Of a stretch of DNA of 64,000 nucleotides, positions 1-9,456 are shown piece by piece (position 1 is the first letter of the stretch; each line of letters opens with the position of its first letter). The translations under genes were made by a program, and so were the position numbers. The DNA is from WLMZ01 sp963732585 (GTDB taxonomy: Bacteria; Actinomycetota; Acidimicrobiia; Acidimicrobiales; Ilumatobacteraceae): contig CAVSZY010000007.1 of assembly GCA_963732585.1 (NCBI GenBank), forward strand, positions 105,601-169,600, given 5' to 3'. The notes under the pieces were generated by a model that was not told the DNA's origin, did no database searches, and saw only the letters and a program-made list of their open reading frames with translations.

Positions 1-2
1 TC

Positions 3-509
3 GAGCTGAGCGAGACCGAAGAACGTCTGCAGACGGTTCACGGCTACGCGATCGACGCTGCGGCCTTCGGACCGTTCGATGGCGCCGTGATGTCCAACGT
101 GCTCGAGCACATCGATGATGACGTCGCCACGCTGAAAGAACTCGCCGGGATGATCCGAATCGGCGGGCAGATTGCGGTTCTGAGCCCGGCGTTTCAGGTG
201 TTGATGAGCGACTTCGATCGTGCCATCGGGCACGTTCGCCGCTACCGCAAGAAAGATCTCTGCGCTCGCTTTCGCGCCGCTGGTTTGGAGATCGTCGACG
301 CCCGCTACGTGAACATGCCCGGCTTCTTTGCCTGGTTACTGATCGCTCGGATGCTGCGCAAACGGCCAACTCACCATCATTTGAGCACGTTGTATGACCG
401 GGTTGTGGTGCCTCCCGTTCGGCGAATCGAGAATCTCATTCGTCCTCCGTTCGGGCAGTCTGTGCTCGTTATCGGCCGGGTACCGGAAACGCGAGTCGCT
501 GATGCATAA
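3..509 (+). CDS. SAM-dependent methyltransferase, 5' truncated
   Basis: The frame is open from the window edge, so the N-terminus, including the glycine-rich SAM loop, is missing. The visible 168 residues carry the SNVLEHIDDD stretch typical of motif II in class I (Methyltransf_11/23) enzymes. The later GHVRRYRK segment is common in methyltransferases encoded beside glycosyltransferases. The stop overlaps the start of the next glycosyltransferase by 8 bp, so the two are probably translated together. The substrate is probably a sugar or lipid-linked glycan, but this is inferred only from context. Confidence 0.75.
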   Translation, partial: ELSETEERLQTVHGYAIDAAAFGPFDGAVMSNVLEHIDDDVATLKELAGMIRIGGQIAVLSPAFQVLMSDFDRAIGHVRRYRKKDLCARFRAAGLEIVDARYVNMPGFFAWLLIARMLRKRPTHHHLSTLYDRVVVPPVRRIENLIRPPFGQSVLVIGRVPETRVADA

Positions 510-1278
510 AGCCGAGCGGCGCGGCGCCGAGGTTCGAGTGCTCAGCGTCGTCATGCCCGCCTACAACGAGCAGAACACCATCGCTGAGATGGTCACAGCG
601 GTGCTCGAATCTCCGTACACGGCGGAGCTGCTGATCATCGATGATGCTTCCAGTGACAAGACGGTGGAAATCGTCGAGACGATCGATGACCCGCGGGTGC
701 GGTTGCTACGACAAGATCTGAACCAGGGCAAGGGCGCAGCGATTCGCCGCGGATTTGCCGAGGCGACGATGCCGTTCGTCATTGTCCAAGATGCTGATCT
801 CGAGTACGACCCCGCCGACTACGGCCAGATCATGGCGCCGCTGCTCGATGGGCGTGCCGACGTCGTCTTCGGGTCGCGATTTCTCACCGATCGTCCCCAC
901 CGCGTGCTCTACTACTGGCACTCCGTTGGCAATCGGTTCCTGACAATGCTGTCGAACATGTTCACCAACCTCAATATCAGCGACATGGAAACCTGTTACA
1001 AGGCCTTTCGGCGGGAGGTGTTGGCCTCGTTCGAGCTCGAAGAAGATCGATTCGGGATCGAGCCCGAGATGACCGCCAAGATTGCTCGTGGCAAATGGCG
1101 GGTCTACGAGGTTGGGATTTCGTACTCGGCGCGCACCTACGACGAAGGCAAGAAGATCGGCTGGCGAGACGGCATTCGTGCAGTCTTCTGCATCGTGGCC
1201 TACTCTGGCTTTGGGTCGCGATGGCGGGTAAAACGGTTTGAGCCTGCAGTGCGATGGCTGACGAAGTCGAGGGCCTGA
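502..1278 (+). CDS. GT2 glycosyltransferase, DPM1/DPG-synthase-like
   Basis: This 258-residue protein has a GT-A fold signature: SVVMPAYNEQNTI at the N-terminus, IIDDASSDKT for the nucleotide region, and the DXD-type DADLEYDP motif that binds metal and sugar nucleotide. Relatives transfer glucose or mannose from a nucleotide sugar to polyprenyl phosphate at the inner membrane face. I start at the ATG at 502 because longer reading would run through the upstream methyltransferase. The 3' end overlaps the next membrane-protein gene by 25 bp. A likely role is supplying polyprenyl-phosphate sugars to the neighbouring GT-C-like proteins. The exact sugar cannot be read from sequence. Confidence 0.85.
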   Translation: MHKAERRGAEVRVLSVVMPAYNEQNTIAEMVTAVLESPYTAELLIIDDASSDKTVEIVETIDDPRVRLLRQDLNQGKGAAIRRGFAEATMPFVIVQDADLEYDPADYGQIMAPLLDGRADVVFGSRFLTDRPHRVLYYWHSVGNRFLTMLSNMFTNLNISDMETCYKAFRREVLASFELEEDRFGIEPEMTAKIARGKWRVYEVGISYSARTYDEGKKIGWRDGIRAVFCIVAYSGFGSRWRVKRFEPAVRWLTKSRA

Positions 1279-2942
1279 CAGGCCAGCGGCACCCATTCGG
1301 TCGGCGAACGGGCTGGCGAACAGGTCGTCGGACGCCCGTGCCGTGGCCGTTGGCTGCCTGGATGCTCGGTGCGGTGGCCTTTTTCCACCGCTCGTTCTTC
1401 TCCGCGTTCGACCTACTCGGCGGCGACGCCGGCGACACCCGCCTGTACGTGTACCTCCAGGAGCACTGGCTGAACGTGCTGCGCGGCGACGTCTCGTGGA
1501 CCTCGCCAGCGATGTTTTACCCGGCCAAGGGCACCCTCGGGTTCAGCGACACCTCGCTGTTGAATAGCGTCTTCTACATACCGCTGCGAGCGGTCGGCGC
1601 AGACCCGTTCCTCGCCTTTCAATGGACGTTGGTCGCACTGAGCGCAGTCGGATTCGCCAGCGCTTACCGGGTGCTTCGTAGCCATTTCGGCCTCGCGCTG
1701 TTACCGGCATGCCTGATGGCCGCCTCCTTTGCTTTCGCCAACGGATTGGCTGTCAAGGTCGGCCACCCGCAACTGCTGGCGATCCATTGGGTTGCGCTAG
1801 CGGCGATGGTCACGACGGAGGGTGTCGGACGCCGTGGACGGCGTCGTGCGGTGCTGCTCGCTTGCGGCGGGGCCTTGTTCGGATTGGCGATGTACTCCGC
1901 GTACTACATCGCATGGTTCGCCTTGTTCGCCACCGTGGTGACGTCTCTGTGGTGGACGTCGATGTGGCTCTGGTCGCAGCGGCGCCTCGGCGCCGAGCAG
2001 GTGTGGGCCGTTGTCGTCTCGCAGCGGGGGGCGTTCGGTTCGTGGTTGGGTGGTTTCGCGGTGGCGATGGCCCCGTTCGCCATCACCTACCTGCCCGTGC
2101 TCGGCCGCAACGGTGGCCGGGAATACGCCGAGGTCGTTTCGTTGGCGCCACGGCCGGGTGACGTAGTCAACCTCGGCAACGACAACCTGTTGTGGAGCGG
2201 CCTGTTGCGCCAAGGCTTGTCGACATCGAGACTCGCCAATGTCGAGGTGTCGGTGGCGGCCACGCCGTTGCTGATGATCGCCGCCGTCGTCATCGCCGTG
2301 CTCGCTGTGCGATCGCGACCTCCTGGCCGCGGTCGTGCGCTGGCGGCTTGCGCGCTCGCGGCGTCGGCCGTCACGGTCACCCTGCTTCCGGTGCAGTTCG
2401 GATGGGGGAGCATGTGGCAGCTCATTCGCCTGGTGCCAGGCGCAGTGGCGATCCGCGCCAGCGGCAGGATCCTGCTCATTGCTACACCGTTGGCCTTGTT
2501 GGCGATCGCCGCCGCGTGGCCGGCAGTGGCAACAAGTCGGCGCCGCAGCGCCGCGCTGTCGCTCACTCTTGCGCTTGTCGCATTCGAGCAGCTCAACCGA
2601 TCCAACAACTACTTCGTCGACCGCTCGGAGGAGATTCGGGCGTTGATCATCGCGCCCCCGCCGCCCGCTGAGTGCTCGGCGATGTACATCGTGCTGCCGG
2701 CGGGATCGACGACGCCTTACTACGAGGCCGACATTGATGCCATGTTGCTCGCGCAGCACTTTGGGATTGCCACAGTCAACGGCTACTCCGGCCAGCTCCC
2801 GCAGGGCTATGCGCCGTACGACCCCGCCGCCAACGGATACGCGGAAGCGATCGACAGCTGGTTAGCAGGGCGTGGGGTCACCGCCGGGGTGTGCAGCTAC
2901 GACGCGTCGACTGCCACGTGGTCGATGCGGGCCGCAGGCTGA
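1254..2942 (+). CDS. multi-pass membrane protein, possible GT-C-type glycosyltransferase
   Basis: The product is 562 residues with a basic N-terminus and many hydrophobic segments. An early luminal stretch reads GGDAGDTRLYVYLQEH. Acidic residues in the first extracytoplasmic loop are usual in GT-C enzymes that use polyprenyl-phosphate sugars, and the gene directly follows a polyprenyl-phosphate glycosyltransferase-like gene. A hydrophilic C-terminal region of about 110 residues lies outside the last membrane segments. No family-specific motif was recognised, so the GT-C assignment is inference. Its 3' end overlaps the convergent gene by 46 bp. Confidence 0.7.
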   Translation: MADEVEGLTGQRHPFGRRTGWRTGRRTPVPWPLAAWMLGAVAFFHRSFFSAFDLLGGDAGDTRLYVYLQEHWLNVLRGDVSWTSPAMFYPAKGTLGFSDTSLLNSVFYIPLRAVGADPFLAFQWTLVALSAVGFASAYRVLRSHFGLALLPACLMAASFAFANGLAVKVGHPQLLAIHWVALAAMVTTEGVGRRGRRRAVLLACGGALFGLAMYSAYYIAWFALFATVVTSLWWTSMWLWSQRRLGAEQVWAVVVSQRGAFGSWLGGFAVAMAPFAITYLPVLGRNGGREYAEVVSLAPRPGDVVNLGNDNLLWSGLLRQGLSTSRLANVEVSVAATPLLMIAAVVIAVLAVRSRPPGRGRALAACALAASAVTVTLLPVQFGWGSMWQLIRLVPGAVAIRASGRILLIATPLALLAIAAAWPAVATSRRRSAALSLTLALVAFEQLNRSNNYFVDRSEEIRALIIAPPPPAECSAMYIVLPAGSTTPYYEADIDAMLLAQHFGIATVNGYSGQLPQGYAPYDPAANGYAEAIDSWLAGRGVTAGVCSYDASTATWSMRAAG

Positions 2943-4315
2943 GCGGCCCGCCAGACCAGCAATCCGACGGCGATCGCCGCGCAGAGGCAAGCCAAGCCGG
3001 CAGGGGAGAACTGGCGCACCACGGTGTCGTCGAGCAATTGCGGTCGCAGCCGCCACATCTGGGCGTCGAGACACCGGAAATAGGTGTCCGGATCGCCGTA
3101 GATGTCGAGGCTGAGCCCGTCCGGGCAGCGCGCCGGTGCGGTGATCAGGCTGCGGATCGCCGGGTACCAGCGCCACGGCGCGCCGACCAGGGGCAAGGCC
3201 GCTCCCGCCGCGATCGCGCCCAACAGCCCTGAGACCGTACGCCGTGAACGCAACGCCTCCGCCCACGCGTCGCCGTACGCCGCGATGATGACGTACGTCG
3301 CTGCCGGCAAAATCGGCACGGCCAATCGGGGGCCGAAGGCGATCCATCCGAACGGCGCGAACCACATCGTCAGTCCGGCGAGAAAGCCGCCGACCGTGAT
3401 CGCCGCAGTTGCCGCAGTGACGGCGCCCGCTCGGTCGCCCCGGGCGAGCCGTCGCCCACCGGCGACAACGCCCGCGAGGATCACCACAGTGGCCAGTGGC
3501 CAGAACCAGGCGACACCTCCTGCAGGCGAGACCACGAGGGCGCCGAAGAACCGCAGCTGCTGGCGGATGTTCGGAGTCCGCAGCGCAGGGTTGAGGTAGA
3601 AGTCATTGCGCAGTGTCCCGAAGCGGAACACGTTGAACAACGCTGATGCGGCGACGCCTGCGAAGGCGCCACCGATGACAACAGCTGTGGTCCGCGCTGT
3701 CGGCAGCCAGCCGCGCACCGGTCGCGGCGCGGCGGCGAGGCAGAGCAGGACAGCGAACGGCGCCAACGTCTCCTTCCCGAGGCAGGCGATGGCGATCGCC
3801 GCTGCGGACACCAAATCCTGCCGTCGAGCGCTGACGCCGACCGCCACGAGCAGGGCCAGCGCGGCGAGTGGTTCTCCGAATCCAGCCGTGGCGTGGTAGG
3901 GCAGGGTAGACGCCACGACCGAGGCAGCCAGCAACGCGCCGAGGTGGCGGCGGTCGGCGAACAGCCTCCAGGCGACGACGATGATGCCCACCACGGCGCC
4001 GAAGTTGACTACCGCCAACGCTTTCAACACCGCGGCGTTGCCGAGACCGATGGCTAGAAACACCGAAGCCGGGATGTATTGCAGCAGCGGGTAGGGGTAC
4101 ACCGGGGCACCGTTGGCATCGCAGTTGACGAAGCGGCCGTCGGCGACGCAACGCAGCGCGTGCCGGGCGCCGAGAATGAGATTGTCAGTGTCACCGGTGG
4201 AGATGTTGCCCTTCGCTCTGGCGTCGATCAGCACGACGAGGGCGTAGAACGCGAGGAGCGCGAAGGCGATGGTCGTCACGGGGTAGCGTCTCGACAGGGC
4301 GAGCCTCACCGGCAT
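2897..4315 (-). CDS. multi-pass membrane protein, GT87/GT-C-like
   Basis: The product is about 472 residues and mostly hydrophobic. The first loop reads STGDTDNLILGARHAL and is followed by PVYPYPLLQYIPA. The combination of an acidic first loop and a PYPPL-like segment resembles GT87-type mannosyltransferases, but that is a resemblance and not a firm assignment. I prefer the ATG at 4315: the upstream alternative at 4420 would overlap the divergent gene by 65 bp and adds a hydrophilic leader. It is divergent from the next gene across an AT-rich 40-bp gap that could carry promoters for both. Confidence 0.65.
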   Translation of the reverse strand: MPVRLALSRRYPVTTIAFALLAFYALVVLIDARAKGNISTGDTDNLILGARHALRCVADGRFVNCDANGAPVYPYPLLQYIPASVFLAIGLGNAAVLKALAVVNFGAVVGIIVVAWRLFADRRHLGALLAASVVASTLPYHATAGFGEPLAALALLVAVGVSARRQDLVSAAAIAIACLGKETLAPFAVLLCLAAAPRPVRGWLPTARTTAVVIGGAFAGVAASALFNVFRFGTLRNDFYLNPALRTPNIRQQLRFFGALVVSPAGGVAWFWPLATVVILAGVVAGGRRLARGDRAGAVTAATAAITVGGFLAGLTMWFAPFGWIAFGPRLAVPILPAATYVIIAAYGDAWAEALRSRRTVSGLLGAIAAGAALPLVGAPWRWYPAIRSLITAPARCPDGLSLDIYGDPDTYFRCLDAQMWRLRPQLLDDTVVRQFSPAGLACLCAAIAVGLLVWRAAQPAARIDHVAVDAS

Positions 4316-4355
4316 TCCCCGGTCGCTGGCATCGTCACTATTAATATCATCGAGA

Positions 4356-5963
4356 GTGAGAATACCGACGGCCGTCTGGCGTACCTGGGCATTGCTGCTC
4401 GCCGCCGGGTCGGCGGCCATGGTGTCGAAGGTCGTCCTCGACTTCGGTCGGGTGTACGTCTCCGAGGATCAGGCTCTGCTGTGGGCCGCCGGTCGCGACT
4501 GGGGACGGGCGATTTTCCGCCAACCGAACTTCTGGGGCCAGGCGTATGGAACGACGTTCGAGTCGATCCCGGCGGAGGTGCTGCGATGGTTTGGCGTCAG
4601 CTTTCGTACCGGGTTCCCGCTGGTGGTCGGAGCGATGAGCCTCGCCTGTTGGTGGCTGCCGGCCGGCGCCTGTTGGCGTCGGGGTCGCCGAGGGGCGGCC
4701 AGCGCGGCGCTCGCTTACCCGCTGTTGGCCTCCGCAGAGTTCGTCACCCTCCAGATGTCGTATGCCGCGGTCGCCGGGAGGCTGCTGATGGCAGGTGCGG
4801 TCACCTCGTTCATCCTGCTGGTCAACCGCAGGCGCGGCGTGGTCGTCGCTGCTGCTCTCGCCGGATTGGCGATCCTGTGGGACTCATCGGCGATGCTGCT
4901 CGGGGCGCCGCTGGCGGTCGCCCTCGTCGCGGCCGTCGCCGCCGATTGGCGGTTCTGGCGCGGCGCTCACTGGCGCAGGCTGGCGGCTGCGCTGTGTATC
5001 GCCGCCGGACCGGCCGTCATGTGGCTCGCGCTGGTCAAGCTCTGGTACTGGCGGCATCCCGACGAAGTTCTGCACCCGGCGCCCGATCTCAACCCGGGGT
5101 GGGGCACGTTGTCGTTGAACCTCTCGCATCCGACACGCCATTTCAGCGATCTCGCGCCGGAGCTGTTGCGGCACCCGGCGACGATCCTCACCGCGGCGGT
5201 GGCGATGGTCGTCATCGCCGCCTCGCTTCGCGCCTGGGTTGGGCTGGCCGCGGTGCTGGTGACGGCGGCGACGGTGATCGTTGCGCTGTCGCTGCCGCGA
5301 TCAGCCGACGGGCTGGAGTCGATCTATTTGCCGCCGTCCAGGGTGCTGCTGGCGTTGCCGCTGGCGATGTGGTTGTGCGCATTTCTGATCGCCGAAGCGT
5401 CACCGCGTCGCTCCGTCGGTGAACACTCGGCGCCCGCTCGCCGGTCGGAGCTGCTGGTCTGCCTCGCCGCGGTGGGCCTCGTCGCTGGCACGATGTCCGT
5501 TCGGGTGGTGACGTGGGAGGACCGCTTCGGAGGGATCGAGCAGCGCGCGCTGGACGAGCAGCGCTACCCGCTGACATCGACGGACGCGCTTGCCGCGCAG
5601 TGCCGCCGCACTGCCGACGTCGCCCGATACACCGGTGCCGAGTTCGCGCTCTTCGAGTTCCGGACCTCCGCCTATGGGTGTGCAGGACTGTTCGTCGAAC
5701 CGATCACGGTGTTCACATCCTACGAGCGGCGGGCGTGGGTGCTGCACGGCGCCGACGACGCCGATCGCTCGACGGCAATGCTGGTCGTCGGTACGCCAGC
5801 CGACTGTTCGGTCGCCGACCTACGATGCGACGTTCCGTACCCCGACATCCAAGTCGTGTGGCTGCCTGCCGGGGTCAGTCCGCTGGATGCCGCGGTGGCC
5901 CTTGGCGCCAGCGTTCGGCCGTATTGCCGCGGGGACGATTCGGTGATCGACAAGCGCTGCTAG
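4356..5963 (+). CDS. multi-pass membrane protein of the glycan locus
   Basis: This 535-residue protein starts at GTG 4356. It has a long hydrophobic core and a soluble C-terminal portion containing several cysteines, which could form disulfides outside the cell. The N-terminal loop reads YVSEDQALLWAAGRDWG, again with acidic residues after the first membrane segment. It resembles the other GT-C-like membrane proteins in layout but shares no clear motif with them. It ends 9 bp before the following methyltransferase, so the two are probably one transcription unit. The function is unknown beyond likely involvement in glycan assembly. Confidence 0.7.
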   Translation: MRIPTAVWRTWALLLAAGSAAMVSKVVLDFGRVYVSEDQALLWAAGRDWGRAIFRQPNFWGQAYGTTFESIPAEVLRWFGVSFRTGFPLVVGAMSLACWWLPAGACWRRGRRGAASAALAYPLLASAEFVTLQMSYAAVAGRLLMAGAVTSFILLVNRRRGVVVAAALAGLAILWDSSAMLLGAPLAVALVAAVAADWRFWRGAHWRRLAAALCIAAGPAVMWLALVKLWYWRHPDEVLHPAPDLNPGWGTLSLNLSHPTRHFSDLAPELLRHPATILTAAVAMVVIAASLRAWVGLAAVLVTAATVIVALSLPRSADGLESIYLPPSRVLLALPLAMWLCAFLIAEASPRRSVGEHSAPARRSELLVCLAAVGLVAGTMSVRVVTWEDRFGGIEQRALDEQRYPLTSTDALAAQCRRTADVARYTGAEFALFEFRTSAYGCAGLFVEPITVFTSYERRAWVLHGADDADRSTAMLVVGTPADCSVADLRCDVPYPDIQVVWLPAGVSPLDAAVALGASVRPYCRGDDSVIDKRC

Positions 5964-5972
5964 ATTGCTGGC

Positions 5973-7145
5973 GTGCGCACCTCAGGCGTGGTCGGCAAGA
6001 CCGTGGTCATGGCCCGATCGCTACCGAGCTTGTTCCGGCGGATGACCCACGGCGAGCAGCGAATCGACCAGCAAGCCGAGGCGATCGAAGCGCTTCAACG
6101 GCGCCTCGAGCAGCTTTCGCAGGAGAATCGGCAGCTGGCCCTGATGGCCGAGAATACGCTCGTGCGCCGCCTTGATGCGGCCATCGAGACCTCCGCCGAG
6201 TCGGTGCGTTCACAGGCCCAGAGCCATGCCGACGCAGCGTCGGCGGCGGCTGCGGAACAGGTCAGGCGCGCCGCGCACGCGCACGCCGAGGCCGCAGCCG
6301 ATGCCGTTCTAGCCACGGTCCGTGCGCACGCCGACTCTGGCGACGGCGACGTCCGACGCGAGCTGAGCGATGCCGTTGCCGCGTTGCGCCGTGAGCTGCG
6401 CCGGTCGGTGTCGTTACCTCCTGCTGGTGCCCCGGCCACGTCAGCCACGCTGGCTGGCGCCACGGTGCACGACACGGCGGCGGTCCCAGACGACTTCTAC
6501 ATCGCGCTCGAGGACCGTTTCCGTGGATCCCCCGAACTCGTCGCCAGCCGTCAACGGCACTATCTGCCCTACGTCACGGAGGCGACCGCCGCGGGCGGGT
6601 CTGTTCTCGACATCGGTTGTGGACGCGGGGAATGGTTGGCGATCCTCGCTGGCGCGGGCATCGAAGCCTCGGGGATCGACACCAACCTGGCGACGGTCGT
6701 CGAGGCTGTTGAGGCCGGCCATCGGGTCGTCCAGGCCGATGCCATCGGCTACCTGCGTTCCTGCCCGGACGACTCGCTTGCGGTGGTGACGATGTTCCAG
6801 GTCGTCGAGCACCTCGAATTCGGTGACCTTCTGACGGTATTCGGCGAGGTGCTGCGAACGCTCGCGCCGGGTGGCGTGATGATCGCCGAGACCCCGAACG
6901 GCGCCAACCTGCGGGTCGGCGCCACGACCTTCTGGCTCGACCCGACGCACCGCCGCCCGCTGCACCCGGAACTCCTCGGTTTCGTGGCCAGCTACTGCGG
7001 TTTTGGTCGGATCGAGGGGATCTATGCCAACCGCCTCGGGCCGCAGCGGAGCGGATTCCTCGGCGATGCCCCCGGTCAGGCATTGGCAGAGCTCTCCGAA
7101 GCCGTCGATGGACCCGGCGATTTCTGTCTCGTGGCCTACAAGTAG
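5973..7145 (+). CDS. coiled-coil N-terminus fused to class I methyltransferase
   Basis: In this 390-residue protein, residues about 30-145 are heptad-rich and dominated by Ala, Glu, Gln and Arg, predicting a coiled coil. The C-terminal half has the SAM-binding loop VLDIGCGRGEWL, the acidic end of strand 2 (GIDTN), and the FQVVEHLEF motif. The TFWLDPTHRRPLHPE segment is usual in polysaccharide methyltransferases. Coiled-coil methyltransferases can cap chains and set length (WbdD is the known example), so a chain-modifying role is plausible but unproven. GTG 5973 is used; an ATG at 6009 is an alternative that loses 12 residues. Confidence 0.8.
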   Translation: MRTSGVVGKTVVMARSLPSLFRRMTHGEQRIDQQAEAIEALQRRLEQLSQENRQLALMAENTLVRRLDAAIETSAESVRSQAQSHADAASAAAAEQVRRAAHAHAEAAADAVLATVRAHADSGDGDVRRELSDAVAALRRELRRSVSLPPAGAPATSATLAGATVHDTAAVPDDFYIALEDRFRGSPELVASRQRHYLPYVTEATAAGGSVLDIGCGRGEWLAILAGAGIEASGIDTNLATVVEAVEAGHRVVQADAIGYLRSCPDDSLAVVTMFQVVEHLEFGDLLTVFGEVLRTLAPGGVMIAETPNGANLRVGATTFWLDPTHRRPLHPELLGFVASYCGFGRIEGIYANRLGPQRSGFLGDAPGQALAELSEAVDGPGDFCLVAYK

Positions 7146-7166
7146 CCGTCGTCCAACATCGCAGCT

Positions 7167-8375
7167 TCAGGCGTGTCGGCGCGAGGCGAAACGGGTGGCG
7201 GCGGTGGTCGCCGCCCGTTCAAACCCGTCGAGCACCGCGTCCCAGCGATAGTGCTGTTCGACATAGCGGCGGCCGTTGCTACCGAGGCGTGCCGCCAGAT
7301 CGGCGTCCGCAACGAGCATCGTCAGCGCAGCTTCGAACTCGGCGAAGCCGGCGTACGGCAGGGCCCCCTGGGAACGCATCGCCTGGCCACGCAGAACCTC
7401 GGAGTCGGCGTGCACGAGCGCCGGACGGCGCTGCACCCACGACTCGCAGAGCACGATCGAAAAGCTCTCAAATCGCGATGGCTGCATCAATGCCACCGAA
7501 CCGGCGAGCGCGGCGTGCTTGGTCGCCTCGTCGACGAAGCCGCTGTAGAGCACATCGGGATGCTCCGGAGTTTCGCCGATGCGTTCGCCGACGAAGACCA
7601 ACTTCAGCGGGCCAGGGTTGCGCTGCTTATAGGCGAGGAAGAATTCGAACAGCTCGCGTGAACCTTTGATGGCATCGATCCGCCCGACGTAGAGCACGTA
7701 GGGCGCGTCGCCGATGCCGATGAGCTGTCGGAACTGGTCGATCGAGCCAGGGGCGGCGAGATCGATGCCGATCCCGATCGTCTCGCCGACCGGCTCGAAT
7801 CCGAACCGTCTGCGCACGACATTGCGTTCCTCAGGTGTGAAGAACAGAAAGCCATCGGGCAGGCGGAACAACGAGTCGTACAGCCGCACGCGCAGCGGGG
7901 GCTCGTCGTGGGCCGTCGGCTGCAGGATCGTTGCCACTCGACCGGCGGCCGCAGGCAACCCGACCGTGGTGGTGGCGTAGAGGTAGGTCATGAACACGGC
8001 GAGGTCGTATTGCCCGGCATTGGCGGAGATCCAAGCGCTGAGGTCGGTGATGTCGGGACCCATCTGTTTCGCCCACGCCGATTGCACAAATGCCGGCGCC
8101 GGCTTGGGGCCATCGATCATCCATTGTTGATAGGGCCCGAAGATCTCGGGCGCACGCGGCGCACTGACCGGCAAGCGGTGCACCGTGACCCCATTGAGTT
8201 GCGAGGTTCCCGGCTCGAAGGCGTTGGCCCAATCGACGTAGCTGAGCGCGCACGAGGTGACGACATCGACCTCGTGGCCGCGCTCGACCAGCCGCTCGGC
8301 GAACATCCGCGCCGCCGCCTCCGAACCGCCGACGATGGTTTCGCCGTAGCGCTGCACCGCATAGAGGATCTTCAT
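7167..8375 (-). CDS. GT4 family glycosyltransferase
   Basis: This 402-residue GT-B enzyme begins MKILYAVQRYGETIVGGSE, the N-terminal Rossmann strand and GG loop of GT4 proteins. The C-terminal nucleotide-sugar half includes VLYVGRIDAIKGSRELFE and a region around RFESFSIVLCESW that matches the E-x7-E type signature position. It is expected to be cytoplasmic or peripheral and to use an NDP- or GDP-sugar. It shares an ATGA overlap (8372-8375) with the upstream GT4 gene, showing translational coupling. Confidence 0.88.
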   Translation of the reverse strand: MKILYAVQRYGETIVGGSEAAARMFAERLVERGHEVDVVTSCALSYVDWANAFEPGTSQLNGVTVHRLPVSAPRAPEIFGPYQQWMIDGPKPAPAFVQSAWAKQMGPDITDLSAWISANAGQYDLAVFMTYLYATTTVGLPAAAGRVATILQPTAHDEPPLRVRLYDSLFRLPDGFLFFTPEERNVVRRRFGFEPVGETIGIGIDLAAPGSIDQFRQLIGIGDAPYVLYVGRIDAIKGSRELFEFFLAYKQRNPGPLKLVFVGERIGETPEHPDVLYSGFVDEATKHAALAGSVALMQPSRFESFSIVLCESWVQRRPALVHADSEVLRGQAMRSQGALPYAGFAEFEAALTMLVADADLAARLGSNGRRYVEQHYRWDAVLDGFERAATTAATRFASRRHA

Positions 8376-9454
8376 CGCAGCACCTGGGCGGCGATGACCC
8401 GCTCGACGAAGGCCGCAGTATGGCCAGCCTCCTCGATCGCGCGCACTCGTTGGTAGCCGCGCGCTGTCAGGTGACGGCGCACCTGGTCGTCGCTATCGAC
8501 CGTGGTAATCGCTTCGGCAAACAACGCTGGGCCGCTGTTGGTCGGCAAGACAATCGCCGCGTCGCCAACCGTGTCGGCGACTGCGCCAGCATCACGGGCG
8601 ATGACTGGCACGCCAAAGGCCATGGCCTCCAGCGGAGGTATCGCCAGCCCCTCGTGCTGACTGGTGCTGACGAACATGGCCACGCGGCGGTACAACGTGG
8701 CCAGCGTCGCGTCGTCGACCGCGCCGCTAAACCAGATCCGTTGCACATTGAGCCGGCGGGCAAAGGCGTTGAGGGCAGCGTGGTAACCGGCGAGGCGAGG
8801 GTTGCCGACCAAGACCACCCCGAGTTGGCGGCGGTGCACCCATTGCACGAGATGCATTGCCGCGACCAGATCCTGCGTGCGTTTGTGCGGCAGGATCTGC
8901 GACACGGAGAGCACGAACCCGTGGGGGAACATGGTCTCGATTCGTGCGTCGAGCGTGAGGTTGGGGCTGCGCTCGGTCAGCGACGTCGGCCGTAGGCCAG
9001 CCGGGATGACGGCGATGTCGTGATATCCCATCGACGCGAGGTCGGCGGCGTTGAAGGCCGAATCGGCGACGGCGGCAATGACCTGTTCACGAATGAGACC
9101 GAGTTCGTGGCGCCCCCACTGCAAGCCCTGGGCGAAGGTCGGGTCATAGGTGACGAACAGTTCAGCAGGGGTGATGTTGTGATAGACGAGCACGATCCGC
9201 TCGCGGCGCGAGGTGAGAAAGCGGGTGATCTCCGGTGCCCCGTAGCTGGCGTGATAGACGATGATGTCGCCGCTGCGACCATGGTCGCTGAAGCGATCGA
9301 TGTGCACGACATCGTCGCAGCTCGGGTCGATGAAGTAGGCGTAGATCTCGCTTTCGCCGTGTTGGCGAAGTTGCGCGCGAATGGCTCTCGCCATTGAACT
9401 GATCGCGTCGCCGCGCCCGGCGCCGACGAGCACCTGGTGGATGCCGCGGGCCAC
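8372..9454 (-). CDS. GT4 family glycosyltransferase
   Basis: This 360-residue GT-B enzyme shows VLSVSQILPHKRTQDLV, which binds the nucleotide sugar phosphates in this family. It also has HEGLAIPPLEAMAFGVPVIA, containing the E-x7-E-like motif of retaining GT4 transferases, and DAGAVADTVGDAAI near the C-terminus. The N-terminal acceptor domain contains VLVYHNITP, a His-containing loop often seen in mannosyl- and rhamnosyltransferases. It lies between a coiled-coil gene upstream and a second GT4 gene downstream, all on the minus strand with almost no spacing. Sugar and linkage are not predictable. Confidence 0.88.
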   Translation of the reverse strand: MARGIHQVLVGAGRGDAISSMARAIRAQLRQHGESEIYAYFIDPSCDDVVHIDRFSDHGRSGDIIVYHASYGAPEITRFLTSRRERIVLVYHNITPAELFVTYDPTFAQGLQWGRHELGLIREQVIAAVADSAFNAADLASMGYHDIAVIPAGLRPTSLTERSPNLTLDARIETMFPHGFVLSVSQILPHKRTQDLVAAMHLVQWVHRRQLGVVLVGNPRLAGYHAALNAFARRLNVQRIWFSGAVDDATLATLYRRVAMFVSTSQHEGLAIPPLEAMAFGVPVIARDAGAVADTVGDAAIVLPTNSGPALFAEAITTVDSDDQVRRHLTARGYQRVRAIEEAGHTAAFVERVIAAQVLR

Positions 9455-9456
9455 GC